A stretch of DNA of 5,199 nucleotides from Candidatus Solibacter sp. (GCA_017883345.1 JADGNT010000431.1:1-5199); one strand, 5' to 3'. Shown: positions 1 to 5,199, numbered from the stretch's first letter. A program made the numbers and translations. Notes: generated from the letters alone by a model not told the origin.

Positions 1-758
1 AGCGCCAGGAACTGATGATCGCGCTGATCCCGCACGTCGTGCGCCGTCCGGAATACACGGCGGAAAACCTGCGCGGCATCGCCGTGGGGAACCAAACGTC
101 GGTCCATCTGAACTATGGCCGCCAACTGGGTTCCACGCCGCCGGTGGCTCCCAGGAAGGAAGATCCGGCAGCGGCGGCTCCGCCGATGACGGCCGCTGGT
201 TCGGCCATGCCGCCGGCCACCGCGCCGCCGATGGGCGCTCAGGGGATGGCCCCGCCAGCCACCGCGCCGCCGATGGGCGCTCCGGGGATGGCCCCGCCGG
301 CCGCCGAGGAGCCGGCCAAGCCTGTCGCGCCCAAGCCGGTGGGCAACGCCGTAGTCCGTTTCCTCCCCCCGCGGGTGGAAATCAACGCGCAGGGCACGAC
401 CACCGTAGCGCTCATCATCGAGAACGCGACCGATGTTTCTTCCGCGCCGCTGCAAGTCACCTTCGACTCCAAGGTGGTCAAGCTGAACGATGCCGGCCGC
501 GGCGATTTCTTCTCCAGCGACGGGCAGATTCCGGTGTTCACCAAGAACATCCAGAACGATGCCGGCGCGGCGGCCGTGAACCTGAACCGCCTGCCCAATA
601 CCCCGGGCGTATCCGGTTCCGGCATGCTGACCCAACTGACCTTTCAGGCCGTCGCCAAGGGCTCTACCACCGTGACGGTTCCGAATCTCACGGTGCGCAA
701 CGCCCAGGGGCAGGTGGTCTTCTCCGGCAGCCCGCGGATGACGATTAACGTGAAGTAG
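1..758 (+). CDS. gspD: GspD-type secretin, C-terminal part with cohesin-like domain (5' partial)
   Basis: This is the C-terminal end of an outer-membrane secretin, the multimeric pore of type II secretion or type IV pilus systems. The frame is open to the window edge, and the in-frame codons before the ATG at 15 (R-Q-E-L) continue the secretin signature 'ELMIALIPHVVR', so that Met is internal and the true start lies upstream. Counting from it, residues 1-10 end the secretin domain and 11-40 match the 'NLRG..G' tail I know from acidobacterial secretins. Residues 41-110 are a Pro/Ala/Met-rich linker with internal repeats. Residues about 114-247 form a beta-rich domain resembling a cohesin ('VEINAQGTTTVALIIENATD', then 'LTQLTFQAVAKGSTTVTV'). 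Cohesins bind dockerins in cellulosomes; the role of this domain on a secretin is unknown, and protein-protein or surface contact is inference. The next gene starts 1 nt after the stop, so they are co-transcribed. Secretin assignment is firm; the exact system (T2SS or T4P) is less so. Confidence 0.85.
   Translation, partial: RQELMIALIPHVVRRPEYTAENLRGIAVGNQTSVHLNYGRQLGSTPPVAPRKEDPAAAAPPMTAAGSAMPPATAPPMGAQGMAPPATAPPMGAPGMAPPAAEEPAKPVAPKPVGNAVVRFLPPRVEINAQGTTTVALIIENATDVSSAPLQVTFDSKVVKLNDAGRGDFFSSDGQIPVFTKNIQNDAGAAAVNLNRLPNTPGVSGSGMLTQLTFQAVAKGSTTVTVPNLTVRNAQGQVVFSGSPRMTINVK
207..305 (+). repeat. Degenerate tandem repeat in the secretin linker
   Basis: Two consecutive copies encode M-(A)-P-P-A-T-A-P-P-M-G-A-x-G, at 207-245 (13 codons) and 246-287 (14 codons), followed by a third partial copy (M-A-P-P-A-A) from 288. 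The two full copies are almost identical in DNA and differ by one added Ala codon and a Gln/Pro exchange. This suggests recent in-frame duplication. The encoded stretch is a flexible, probably disordered spacer between the secretin pore and the cohesin-like domain. Confidence 0.8.
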
Positions 759-759
759 T

Positions 760-1224
760 ATGCGCCGCAAGAATCAAAGAGGACTTACCCTGGTGGAGCT
801 GATCGTGGCATTCACGATCATGCTGATACTCACCACCATGGCCGTGCCGCTGGCCCGTTCCAAGGTGCGCGTCATGCGCGAACGGGAGTTACGCTACGAT
901 CTGCGCGAGATGCGTTCGGCCATCGATAAGTACAAGGACTATGCCGACCTCGGCTATCTCGGCCCCCAGAAACTCGGCACGAATAACTGGCCCGAGACTC
1001 TGGACATCCTGGTGGAAGGCGTGAAACTGCCGGGCCCGGACGGCAAGAAGATGCGCTTCCTGCGCCGCATCCCGGCGGATCCGTTCATGGGGAAGACCGA
1101 ATGGGGCATGCGCAGCGACCAAGACGACCCCAAAAGCCTGAGCTGGGGCGGCCAGTGCGTATTCGACATATACAGCAAGACACAGGAAAAGGCAGCCGAT
1201 GGAAAGTCCTACTCAGAATGGTAG
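760..1224 (+). CDS. GspG-type pseudopilin (first of two)
   Basis: This is a type II secretion / type IV pilin-like subunit of 154 residues. The short basic leader (M-R-R-K-N-Q-R-G) ends in the prepilin peptidase site, with cleavage expected between Gly8 and Leu9. The mature N-terminus 'LTLVELIVAFTIMLILTTMA' carries the conserved Glu at +5 and forms the hydrophobic helix that anchors and packs the pseudopilus. After it come an amphipathic alpha segment (about residues 30-60) and a globular part with 'P-A-D-P-F-M-G' and a final Y-S-E-W. Compared with the next gene it has a longer middle loop around 'LGYLGPQKLGTNNWPETLD', and it lacks the Gly/Asp-rich segment near the C-terminus that resembles the GspG calcium loop. 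The ATG lies 1 nt after the secretin stop, without a strong ribosome binding site, so translational coupling is likely. It may be a GspG paralogue or a minor pseudopilin; the major/minor role cannot be told from sequence. Confidence 0.85.
   Translation: MRRKNQRGLTLVELIVAFTIMLILTTMAVPLARSKVRVMRERELRYDLREMRSAIDKYKDYADLGYLGPQKLGTNNWPETLDILVEGVKLPGPDGKKMRFLRRIPADPFMGKTEWGMRSDQDDPKSLSWGGQCVFDIYSKTQEKAADGKSYSEW
1184..1192 (+). promoter_or_regulatory. Ribosome binding site for the second pseudopilin
   Basis: The purine run AGGAAAAGG ends 6 nt before the ATG at 1199, inside the 3' end of the preceding gene. It favours this ATG over the in-frame GTG at 1229, which has no comparable site in front of it. 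Confidence 0.5.
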
Positions 1225-1642
1225 ACCGGTGAACGGACGCGCCCGGCGCGCCATCAAGCGGCTGCGCGGCTTCACTTTCGTCGAATTGATGGTGGTGATC
1301 ACGATCATGGTGATCCTGATCACCATGGCGATCCCGATTTACAACCGGTCCATCATTCGCGCCAAGGAAAGCGTGCTCAAGAATAACCTCTTCACGCTGC
1401 GTACCGTGATCGATAACTACTCTTACGATAAGGGGAAAGCTCCGCAGGATTTGCAGGCTCTGGTTACCGAGGGTTACCTGCAGAAGTTACCCGTCGACCC
1501 CATGACTGGAGACAACCAGGGCTGGCGCACGGTGATGGAAGACGCCAGTCAGAGTGTTTCCCAATCCGAGCCCGGCATCTTCGACGTGCATAGCGGCTCC
1601 GACAAAATGGGGTTAGACGGAACGGCATATTCGCAGTGGTGA
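1199..1642 (+). CDS. gspG: GspG-type major pseudopilin (second of two)
   Basis: This 147-residue protein is a type II secretion pseudopilin G or type IV pilin-like subunit. The prepilin peptidase site is between Gly24 and Phe25, followed by 'FTFVELMVVITIMVILITMA' with Glu at +5 and a single hydrophobic helix. The body matches the GspG pattern: 'LKNNLFTLRTVIDNYSYDKG', then 'P-Q-D-L-Q-A-L-V-T-E-G-Y-L', 'L-P-V-D-P-M-T-G-D', a Trp, and a C-terminal 'V-H-S-G-S-D-K-M-G-L-D-G-T' segment where GspG proteins bind calcium. It ends Y-S-Q-W, like its neighbour. The ATG at 1199 overlaps the previous gene by 26 nt and gives a leader of 24 residues. A GTG at 1229 would leave no overlap and a 14-residue leader. 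The ATG has the better ribosome binding site, but the start is not certain. It belongs to the same operon as the secretin and first pseudopilin. Confidence 0.88.
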   Translation: MESPTQNGRPVNGRARRAIKRLRGFTFVELMVVITIMVILITMAIPIYNRSIIRAKESVLKNNLFTLRTVIDNYSYDKGKAPQDLQALVTEGYLQKLPVDPMTGDNQGWRTVMEDASQSVSQSEPGIFDVHSGSDKMGLDGTAYSQW

Positions 1643-1673
1643 ATGTGCCCATTCCTGCTAACCTAATGTTTTG

Positions 1674-2678
1674 ATGAAGCGATTTCTGCCGGCAGCCGCG
1701 GCGCTTTTGTTGGCGGGGTGCGGCTACGTGGGCGATCCGCTGCCGCCACTGGCCAATATTCCTCCGAAGGTGAGCGATCTGGCGGCGCTGCAACGTGGCG
1801 GCCGCATTATCGTCCAGTTCACCGTTCCCGCCAAGACCACCGAGGGCCACCCCATTCCGCCGCCGTTGCGCCTCGATCTGCGCGCCGGCACCGGGGACCA
1901 GTTCGAGGCGAACCAATGGGCCGCCGGCGCCCGGCAGATTCCTCCGGGTGCGATGGCCAACGGTTGTAACACAAAGACAGGCCAGGAGGCCTGTCCCACG
2001 GCGCGCTACGAGATCCCGGCCGCCGATTGGACCGGCAAGGAAGTGATTTTCGGCGTGCGGGCGGTGGCCGGCAACGGCAAGCAGTCCGGCTGGTCGAATT
2101 TCGTGGTGGTGCCGGTGGTGACCCCGCCGGAGAAGCCCGGCGGCATCGCGCCAACCGTTACCCAGCAGGGCGTACGCCTCACGTGGCAGGCGCGCGGCAC
2201 GCTCTTTCGCGTCTTCCGCAAGACCGATGACGGCGGCTACGCGCCGGTCGCCAACGTGCAAATGCCCGAGTGGACCGACACGGCCACCGAATTCGGCAAG
2301 CGCTACACCTACCTGGTGCAAACCATCGTCAAGCTGGACAATCGCAAGGAGGCCGAAAGCGAATTGTCCGACGAAGCTTCGGTCGTTCCACGCGACATTT
2401 TCCCGCCCGCCGCGCCCCAGGGAGTGCAGGGTTCGAGCGCCCCCAATTCCATTGAACTCAACTGGGAACGCAACACGGAAGAGGACCTGAACGGCTACCG
2501 GGTATATCGCGGCGAGGGCAGCGGGGCGCTGGAGAAAATCGCCGGCGTCTCGGTGGTGCCCAGCTATTCGGATCGCAAGGTGGAGCACGGCAAGACCTAC
2601 CGCTATGCGATTGCCGCCGTGGATCAAGCCGGGAACGAGAGTCCCCGCTCCGCGCCGATAGAAGTAGCCATGCCATAG
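1674..2678 (+). CDS. Lipoprotein with fibronectin type III domains
   Basis: This is a 334-residue secreted lipoprotein. A short signal peptide (K-R, then an Ala/Leu core) ends in the lipobox L-A-G-C with the lipidated Cys at 16, and the mature start is C-G-Y-V-G-D-P-L-P-P. Three beta domains follow. Residues about 30-148 are a probable divergent FN3 with a Cys98/Cys107 pair that could form a disulfide. Residues about 151-239 are FN3 ('GVRLTWQARG', 'YTYLVQTI'). Residues about 244-333 are the clearest FN3 ('SIELNWERNTEEDLNGYRVY', 'KTYRYAIAAVDQAGNES'). FN3 domains usually mediate protein or glycan contacts. The gene lies 31 nt after the pseudopilin stop, in the same direction, and may belong to the same envelope machine; a pilotin-like or scaffold role is only inference. 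ATG 1674 is chosen; a TTG directly before it adds one residue. No good ribosome binding site is visible. Confidence 0.8.
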   Translation: MKRFLPAAAALLLAGCGYVGDPLPPLANIPPKVSDLAALQRGGRIIVQFTVPAKTTEGHPIPPPLRLDLRAGTGDQFEANQWAAGARQIPPGAMANGCNTKTGQEACPTARYEIPAADWTGKEVIFGVRAVAGNGKQSGWSNFVVVPVVTPPEKPGGIAPTVTQQGVRLTWQARGTLFRVFRKTDDGGYAPVANVQMPEWTDTATEFGKRYTYLVQTIVKLDNRKEAESELSDEASVVPRDIFPPAAPQGVQGSSAPNSIELNWERNTEEDLNGYRVYRGEGSGALEKIAGVSVVPSYSDRKVEHGKTYRYAIAAVDQAGNESPRSAPIEVAMP

Positions 2679-2694
2679 ACTTGGCCGAATACAC

Positions 2695-2709
2695 CGCCAC
2701 TTCGTGGTG
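2695..2709 (+). terminator. Weak hairpin, possible operon terminator
   Basis: A 6-bp stem (CGCCAC / GTGGTG, one G-T pair) closes on a TTC loop, followed by only C-TTT-C. It lies 17 nt after the lipoprotein stop and before the AT-rich promoter region, where a terminator would be expected. The T-run is too short for a confident intrinsic terminator. Confidence 0.3.
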
Positions 2710-2740
2710 CTTTCAAGTAACACTATTAATTGAAGTTAAT

Positions 2741-2770
2741 TTGATTCTTGAGTGCCTGCTGGTGTACACT
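2741..2770 (+). promoter_or_regulatory. Candidate sigma70-type promoter of the DAHP synthase gene
   Basis: TTGATT (2741-2746) and TACACT (2765-2770) resemble -35 and -10 boxes with an 18-nt spacer. They lie in the only clearly AT-rich stretch between genes (about 2711-2750). Transcription would begin about 6-8 nt after 2770, at or next to the ATG at 2778. No Shine-Dalgarno sequence is visible, so the message may be leaderless. An inverted repeat ATTAA / TTAAT (2725-2729, 2736-2740) sits just upstream and could be an operator, which is speculation. Confidence 0.45.
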
Positions 2771-2777
2771 GTCCCAT

Positions 2778-3815
2778 ATGATTATTTCGATGCGGCCCCA
2801 TGCCACCCGGGAAGAGATCGACCACGTTTGCGAGCGCATCGCGGAGTTTGGCTATAAGGTGCATTCCATCGAGGGTGAAGAGCGGGTGGTGATCGGCGTG
2901 GTGGGGATTGGCGATGTGACCATCTGCCTGGAATCGCTCGAAGCCACGCCCGGAGTGGAACGCGCCATGCGCATCTCCGCCCCGTACAAGTTCGTCAGCA
3001 AGGAGTTCCGCAAGGGCCGCTCGATTATCAAAGTCAACGGGTGTGAAATCGGCGGCGGCGAGTTCGTGATGATGGCCGGCCCGTGCTCGGTGGAGAGCGA
3101 AAAGCAGATTATGGAAACGGCCGAGGGTGTGGCGGCGGCTGGCGCCCGGATTCTGCGCGGCGGCGCCTTCAAGCCGCGGACCTCGCCCTACGACTTTCAA
3201 GGCATGGAACTGGAGGGGCTGAAACTGCTTCGTAAGGCCAAGCAGCGCACCGGGCTCGGCATCATCACCGAGATCATGAGCGATCGCGACGTGGAAATGG
3301 TGGCGGAGTACACCGACTGCATGCAGGTGGGCGCCCGCAATATGCAGAATTTCGCGCTGCTGAAATCGCTGGGCGGCTGCGGCCGGCCGGTACTGCTGAA
3401 GCGCGGCATGAGTTCCACCATCAAGGAACTGCTCATGTCCGCCGAGTACATTGTGGCCCACGGCAACCCCAACGTGATTCTGTGCGAGCGCGGCATACGG
3501 ACCTTCGAGACGGCTACCCGCAATACCTGCGATATCGCGGCCGTACCGGTGTTGAACGAGCTTACGCACCTGCCGGTGATTCTCGATCCCAGCCACGCCA
3601 CCGGCAAGCGCAGCCTGATTCCGGCGCTTTCGCGCGCCGCTGTGGCGATCGGCGCCGACGGCCTGATCGTGGAAGTCCATCCGTGTCCCGAGAAGGCCTT
3701 CAGCGACGGAGCGCAATCCCTCACACTGGCCGATTTCGCACGGATGATGAGCGAACTGAAGCCCTACATCCGGCTGTGGAAGGAAGCGCGCGCCAGAGAA
3801 CTCGCGGCTGTGTGA
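2778..3815 (+). CDS. aroF: 3-deoxy-7-phosphoheptulonate (DAHP) synthase, type I with N-terminal regulatory domain
   Basis: This cytoplasmic enzyme condenses phosphoenolpyruvate with erythrose 4-phosphate to DAHP, the first step of the shikimate pathway to Phe, Tyr and Trp. The 345-residue protein aligns from memory with Thermotoga maritima DAHP synthase over its whole length. Residues 1 to about 70 ('[20 protein letters not shown]...') are the ferredoxin-like domain that in T. maritima gives feedback inhibition by Tyr/Phe. The (beta/alpha)8 barrel follows, with A-G-P-C-S (100-104), K-P-R-T-S-P-Y (132-138), G-A-R-N-M-Q-N-F (185-192), L-K-R-G (207-210), C-E-R-G-I-R-T-F-E (236-244) and D-P-S-H (270-273). 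The expected metal ligands are all present: Cys103, His273, Glu299, Asp310. ATG 2778 fits the family N-terminus; a TTG at 2748 would add ten unrelated residues and overlap the promoter. The next gene begins 10 nt after the stop. Feedback regulation is inferred from domain content. The symbol aroF is the usual label for this class. Confidence 0.96.
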   Translation: MIISMRPHATREEIDHVCERIAEFGYKVHSIEGEERVVIGVVGIGDVTICLESLEATPGVERAMRISAPYKFVSKEFRKGRSIIKVNGCEIGGGEFVMMAGPCSVESEKQIMETAEGVAAAGARILRGGAFKPRTSPYDFQGMELEGLKLLRKAKQRTGLGIITEIMSDRDVEMVAEYTDCMQVGARNMQNFALLKSLGGCGRPVLLKRGMSSTIKELLMSAEYIVAHGNPNVILCERGIRTFETATRNTCDIAAVPVLNELTHLPVILDPSHATGKRSLIPALSRAAVAIGADGLIVEVHPCPEKAFSDGAQSLTLADFARMMSELKPYIRLWKEARARELAAV

Positions 3816-3825
3816 TACTCGATTC

Positions 3826-4746
3826 GTGACCCCTAAAACCCGCGCGTGCCTGCTGATCCTGCTGATTTCGGCGCTTTGCGGTCTGACTCTGGGGGGCGCG
3901 ATCTGGTATCGCTCGCGCGCCCTCTCTCCCGCCGCCATGTTCAAACGTCTGCCTACCGATGACGCCGTCGTGCTGTACATCGATTTCAAAAGCTTGCGGG
4001 CCGGCGCCATTCTGCAATTGCTCGACGGCGCCAAGGTGGGCGAGGACCAGGAATACAAGAGCTTCGTGCGCCAGACCGATTTCAATTACAAAGAGGATTT
4101 GGACACTGCCATGGTCGCCTTCGCGCCCAAGGGCAAGTACATGCTGCTCAAAGGCCGGTTCGATTGGAAGAGCCTCAAAAACTACGTCCTGGGCAACGAC
4201 GGCAGGTGCAATAATTCTTTCTGCAAGGTGGCGGGTAGTTCGCCCGAAAAGCGCATTTCCTTCTTCCCCATGCAAGCCAACCTCATGGCGATGGCGGTGA
4301 GCGACGACGATGCGGCGGCGCTGCGCATGAATACCGTCGACGCGCGAGGCGACGCGGAAATCCCCAACGCGCCCCTCTGGCTTTCGATTCCGCCCTCGGT
4401 GGTGAAATCCGGGCAGAGCCTGCCGCCCGGCACACAGATGTTCGCGCGCAGCCTGGAGCGCGCCCAGGCGGTTACCTTGGCGATTGTCCCGGAAGAACAC
4501 GATCAATTCGCCGCCAAACTGAATGTACGCTGCGCTAGCGCGACCGACGCAAGCGCACTGGCGGCGGAGCTGAACAAGACCACCGGACTGCTCCGCGAGA
4601 TGATCGAGCGGGAACACCAGAAGGCGAACCCGGACGACCTGAGCGGTTTTCTGACTTCCGGCGCTTTTCGCAGCGAAGGAGCGCGGGTGTCGGGATACTG
4701 GCGCATCCCGCGCGCCCTCATCGAGAACCTTCTGGGCGGAAACTAG
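3826..4746 (+). CDS. Membrane-anchored protein of unknown function
   Basis: I do not recognise a named family for this 306-residue protein. Residues 1-6 are short and basic; about 7-27 ('ACLLILLISALCGLTLGGAI') form one hydrophobic segment that is a signal anchor or uncleaved signal peptide, with no proper lipobox around Cys18. The rest is soluble and would lie in the periplasm. It opens with 'MFKRLPTDDAVVLYIDFKSL', has mixed alpha/beta character, a closely spaced Cys pair (C-N-N-S-F-C, about residues 127-132) and an amphipathic helical part near 'LAAELNKTTGLLREMIEREH'. The start is GTG 3826, because the next in-frame Met (3937) would remove the anchor; no Shine-Dalgarno sequence is visible. 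It lies 10 nt after the DAHP synthase stop and is probably co-transcribed, but nothing in it suggests a metabolic enzyme. Coding is supported by the long open frame and the sensible protein topology. Confidence 0.75.
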   Translation: MTPKTRACLLILLISALCGLTLGGAIWYRSRALSPAAMFKRLPTDDAVVLYIDFKSLRAGAILQLLDGAKVGEDQEYKSFVRQTDFNYKEDLDTAMVAFAPKGKYMLLKGRFDWKSLKNYVLGNDGRCNNSFCKVAGSSPEKRISFFPMQANLMAMAVSDDDAAALRMNTVDARGDAEIPNAPLWLSIPPSVVKSGQSLPPGTQMFARSLERAQAVTLAIVPEEHDQFAAKLNVRCASATDASALAAELNKTTGLLREMIEREHQKANPDDLSGFLTSGAFRSEGARVSGYWRIPRALIENLLGGN

Positions 4747-4760
4747 ATGATTGCGGTGAC

Positions 4761-4835
4761 TCCAACTCCACAAATATAACTCCTTCCCCTCCCATCACTT
4801 GCCCCAATTCCTATTTCAGACCCCACCCCCTCCCC
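4761..4835 (+). other. C-rich, G-depleted intergenic tract
   Basis: Only two G residues (4801 and 4819) occur in these 75 bases, which consist of C/T runs with A-rich breaks. It fills most of the gap between the membrane protein gene and the last gene. No convincing -35/-10 pair or hairpin terminator is seen, although a TATAGC-like element lies just downstream at 4840-4845 within the small palindrome GCTATAGC (4838-4845). Confidence 0.6.
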
Positions 4836-4852
4836 ATGCTATAGCTCAAAGC

Positions 4853-4857
4853 GGAGG
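4853..4857 (+). promoter_or_regulatory. Shine-Dalgarno site of the last gene
   Basis: GGAGG lies 6 nt before the ATG at 4864. It is the strongest ribosome binding site in the window and fixes the start of the last, partial gene. Most other genes here have weak or no such site. Confidence 0.75.
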
Positions 4858-4863
4858 TACCCT

Positions 4864-5199
4864 ATGCCACGCACCAAGCAACCCGTATCCGATAAACAAC
4901 TCGCCGCCAACCGCGCCAACGCCGCCCAATCCACCGGACCCCGCTCTCCCGAGGGCAAATCCCGCTCCGCCCAGAACTCCCGCAAACACGGATTCACCGC
5001 CTCCACCTTCGCCGTCGTCCGCCTCGAAGACATCGACGAGGTCGCCCACCTCCGCGAAGACGCCATCGCCGTCTACCAGCCCGTCAACTCCCAGGAGCTC
5101 TTCGCCATCGAGCGCATCGCCCTCGCCCAACAAGTCCTCCTCCGCGTCGAACGCCTCCACGAAGGCATTTGCACCACCTTCCTCAATGAGGCCCTCACC
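4864..5199 (+). CDS. Uncharacterised STGPR/KHG-motif protein, 3' partial
   Basis: The frame is open for 112 codons from ATG 4864 to the window end, so the gene is cut. The N-terminus is 'KQLAANRANAAQSTGPRSPE' (residues 11-30), then G-K-S-R-S-A-Q-N-S-R-K-H-G-F (31-44). From memory this 'ANR.NA..STGPR(T/S).EGK..S..N..KHG' pattern marks a family of unknown function that is common and multicopy in Acidobacteria and found in some other soil bacteria. After the basic N-terminal part comes a charged helical region (about 50-112) with 'V-N-S-Q-E-L-F-A-I-E-R-I-A', which could form helical or coiled-coil contacts. There is no signal peptide or membrane segment. Codon use is unlike upstream genes: all ten Leu are CTC and seven of eight Val are GTC. 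The good ribosome binding site and coherent protein support coding. DNA binding is possible from the basic N-terminus but not shown. Confidence 0.8.
   Translation, partial: MPRTKQPVSDKQLAANRANAAQSTGPRSPEGKSRSAQNSRKHGFTASTFAVVRLEDIDEVAHLREDAIAVYQPVNSQELFAIERIALAQQVLLRVERLHEGICTTFLNEALT

Noticed and set aside
239..625. Open frame on the - strand opposite the secretin linker and cohesin-like domain
   Set aside because: It is a mirror of the repeat linker and beta domain, with no ribosome binding site or recognisable protein features.
1618..1640. Dockerin-like calcium loop near the end of the second pseudopilin as a ligand for the cohesin-like domain
   Set aside because: The G-S-D-K-M-G-L-D-G segment fits the usual GspG C-terminal region, and the duplicated 12-residue dockerin pattern is absent. 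No dockerin was found elsewhere in the window.
1464..2723. Long open frame on the - strand opposite the second pseudopilin and FN3 lipoprotein
   Set aside because: It is an antisense shadow of GC-rich coding DNA. Its product is rich in Arg, His, Gly and Ala with no recognisable domain, while the + strand genes have signal sequences and family motifs.
2748..2777. TTG at 2748 as an earlier start of the DAHP synthase
   Set aside because: The ten extra residues have no counterpart in the family, the extension covers the likely -10 box, and the ATG at 2778 matches the usual N-terminus.
2736..4085. Long open frame on the - strand opposite the DAHP synthase gene
   Set aside because: The + strand carries an unmistakable enzyme with all catalytic residues. 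The antisense product is low-complexity His/Arg/Ala-rich and spans the promoter region and two genes.
3721..4773. Long open frame on the - strand opposite the membrane-anchored protein gene
   Set aside because: It has shadow-like composition and no domain. The + strand frame gives a sensible N-terminal anchor and follows the DAHP synthase closely.
4846..5160. Acidic Gly/Glu/Asp-rich open frame on the - strand opposite the last gene
   Set aside because: It is the reverse image of a strongly C-biased coding frame. The + strand has the ribosome binding site and a known family motif.
1..5199. tRNA or rRNA genes, CRISPR arrays, insertion sequence ends or a toxin-antitoxin pair
   Set aside because: I looked for cloverleaf-like arms, regularly spaced repeats, transposase motifs and small overlapping gene pairs and saw none; this was by eye only.

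Overview
The window is GC-rich, with mostly G/C third codon positions. It reads as a chromosomal segment of an acidobacterium, probably from the Solibacter/Bryobacter group. This placement is inference, resting on a secretin that ends in a cohesin-like domain, Acidobacteria-style GspG pseudopilins ending in Y-S-x-W, and a final gene of the 'STGPR(T/S)PEGK...KHG' family that I know mainly as a multicopy acidobacterial family. All supported genes lie on the + strand. No RNA gene, insertion sequence, CRISPR array or phage gene was found.

Region 1 (1-2678) is the tail of a type II secretion / type IV pilus-like operon. It holds the C-terminal end of a GspD-type secretin (secretin end, Pro/Ala/Met-rich repeat linker, cohesin-like domain), two consecutive GspG-type pseudopilins, and a lipoprotein with two clear and one probable fibronectin type III domains. 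The first three genes are separated by 1 nt or overlap, and the lipoprotein follows after about 30 nt. The likely products are an outer-membrane pore, pseudopilus subunits and a lipid-anchored envelope protein of one machine. A weak hairpin at 2695-2709 may end the transcript.

Region 2 (2679-4746) starts with a short AT-rich promoter region. It is followed by a type I DAHP synthase of the Thermotoga-like class, with an N-terminal ferredoxin-like regulatory domain and all four metal ligands. This enzyme starts aromatic amino acid biosynthesis. The putative -10 box lies so close to the ATG that the mRNA may be leaderless. Ten bases later comes a gene for an unrecognised membrane-anchored protein of about 306 residues.

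Region 3 (4747-5199) is a C-rich, almost G-free intergenic stretch. It leads into a gene with a strong ribosome binding site and very biased codon use (leucine always CTC), which is cut by the window end. Its product is of unknown function and its base composition differs from the genes before it.

Nothing here is clearly a new defence or mobile system. The most interesting points are the secretin-cohesin fusion with its pseudopilin/FN3-lipoprotein neighbours, the probable leaderless promoter of the DAHP synthase, and the compositionally distinct last gene.
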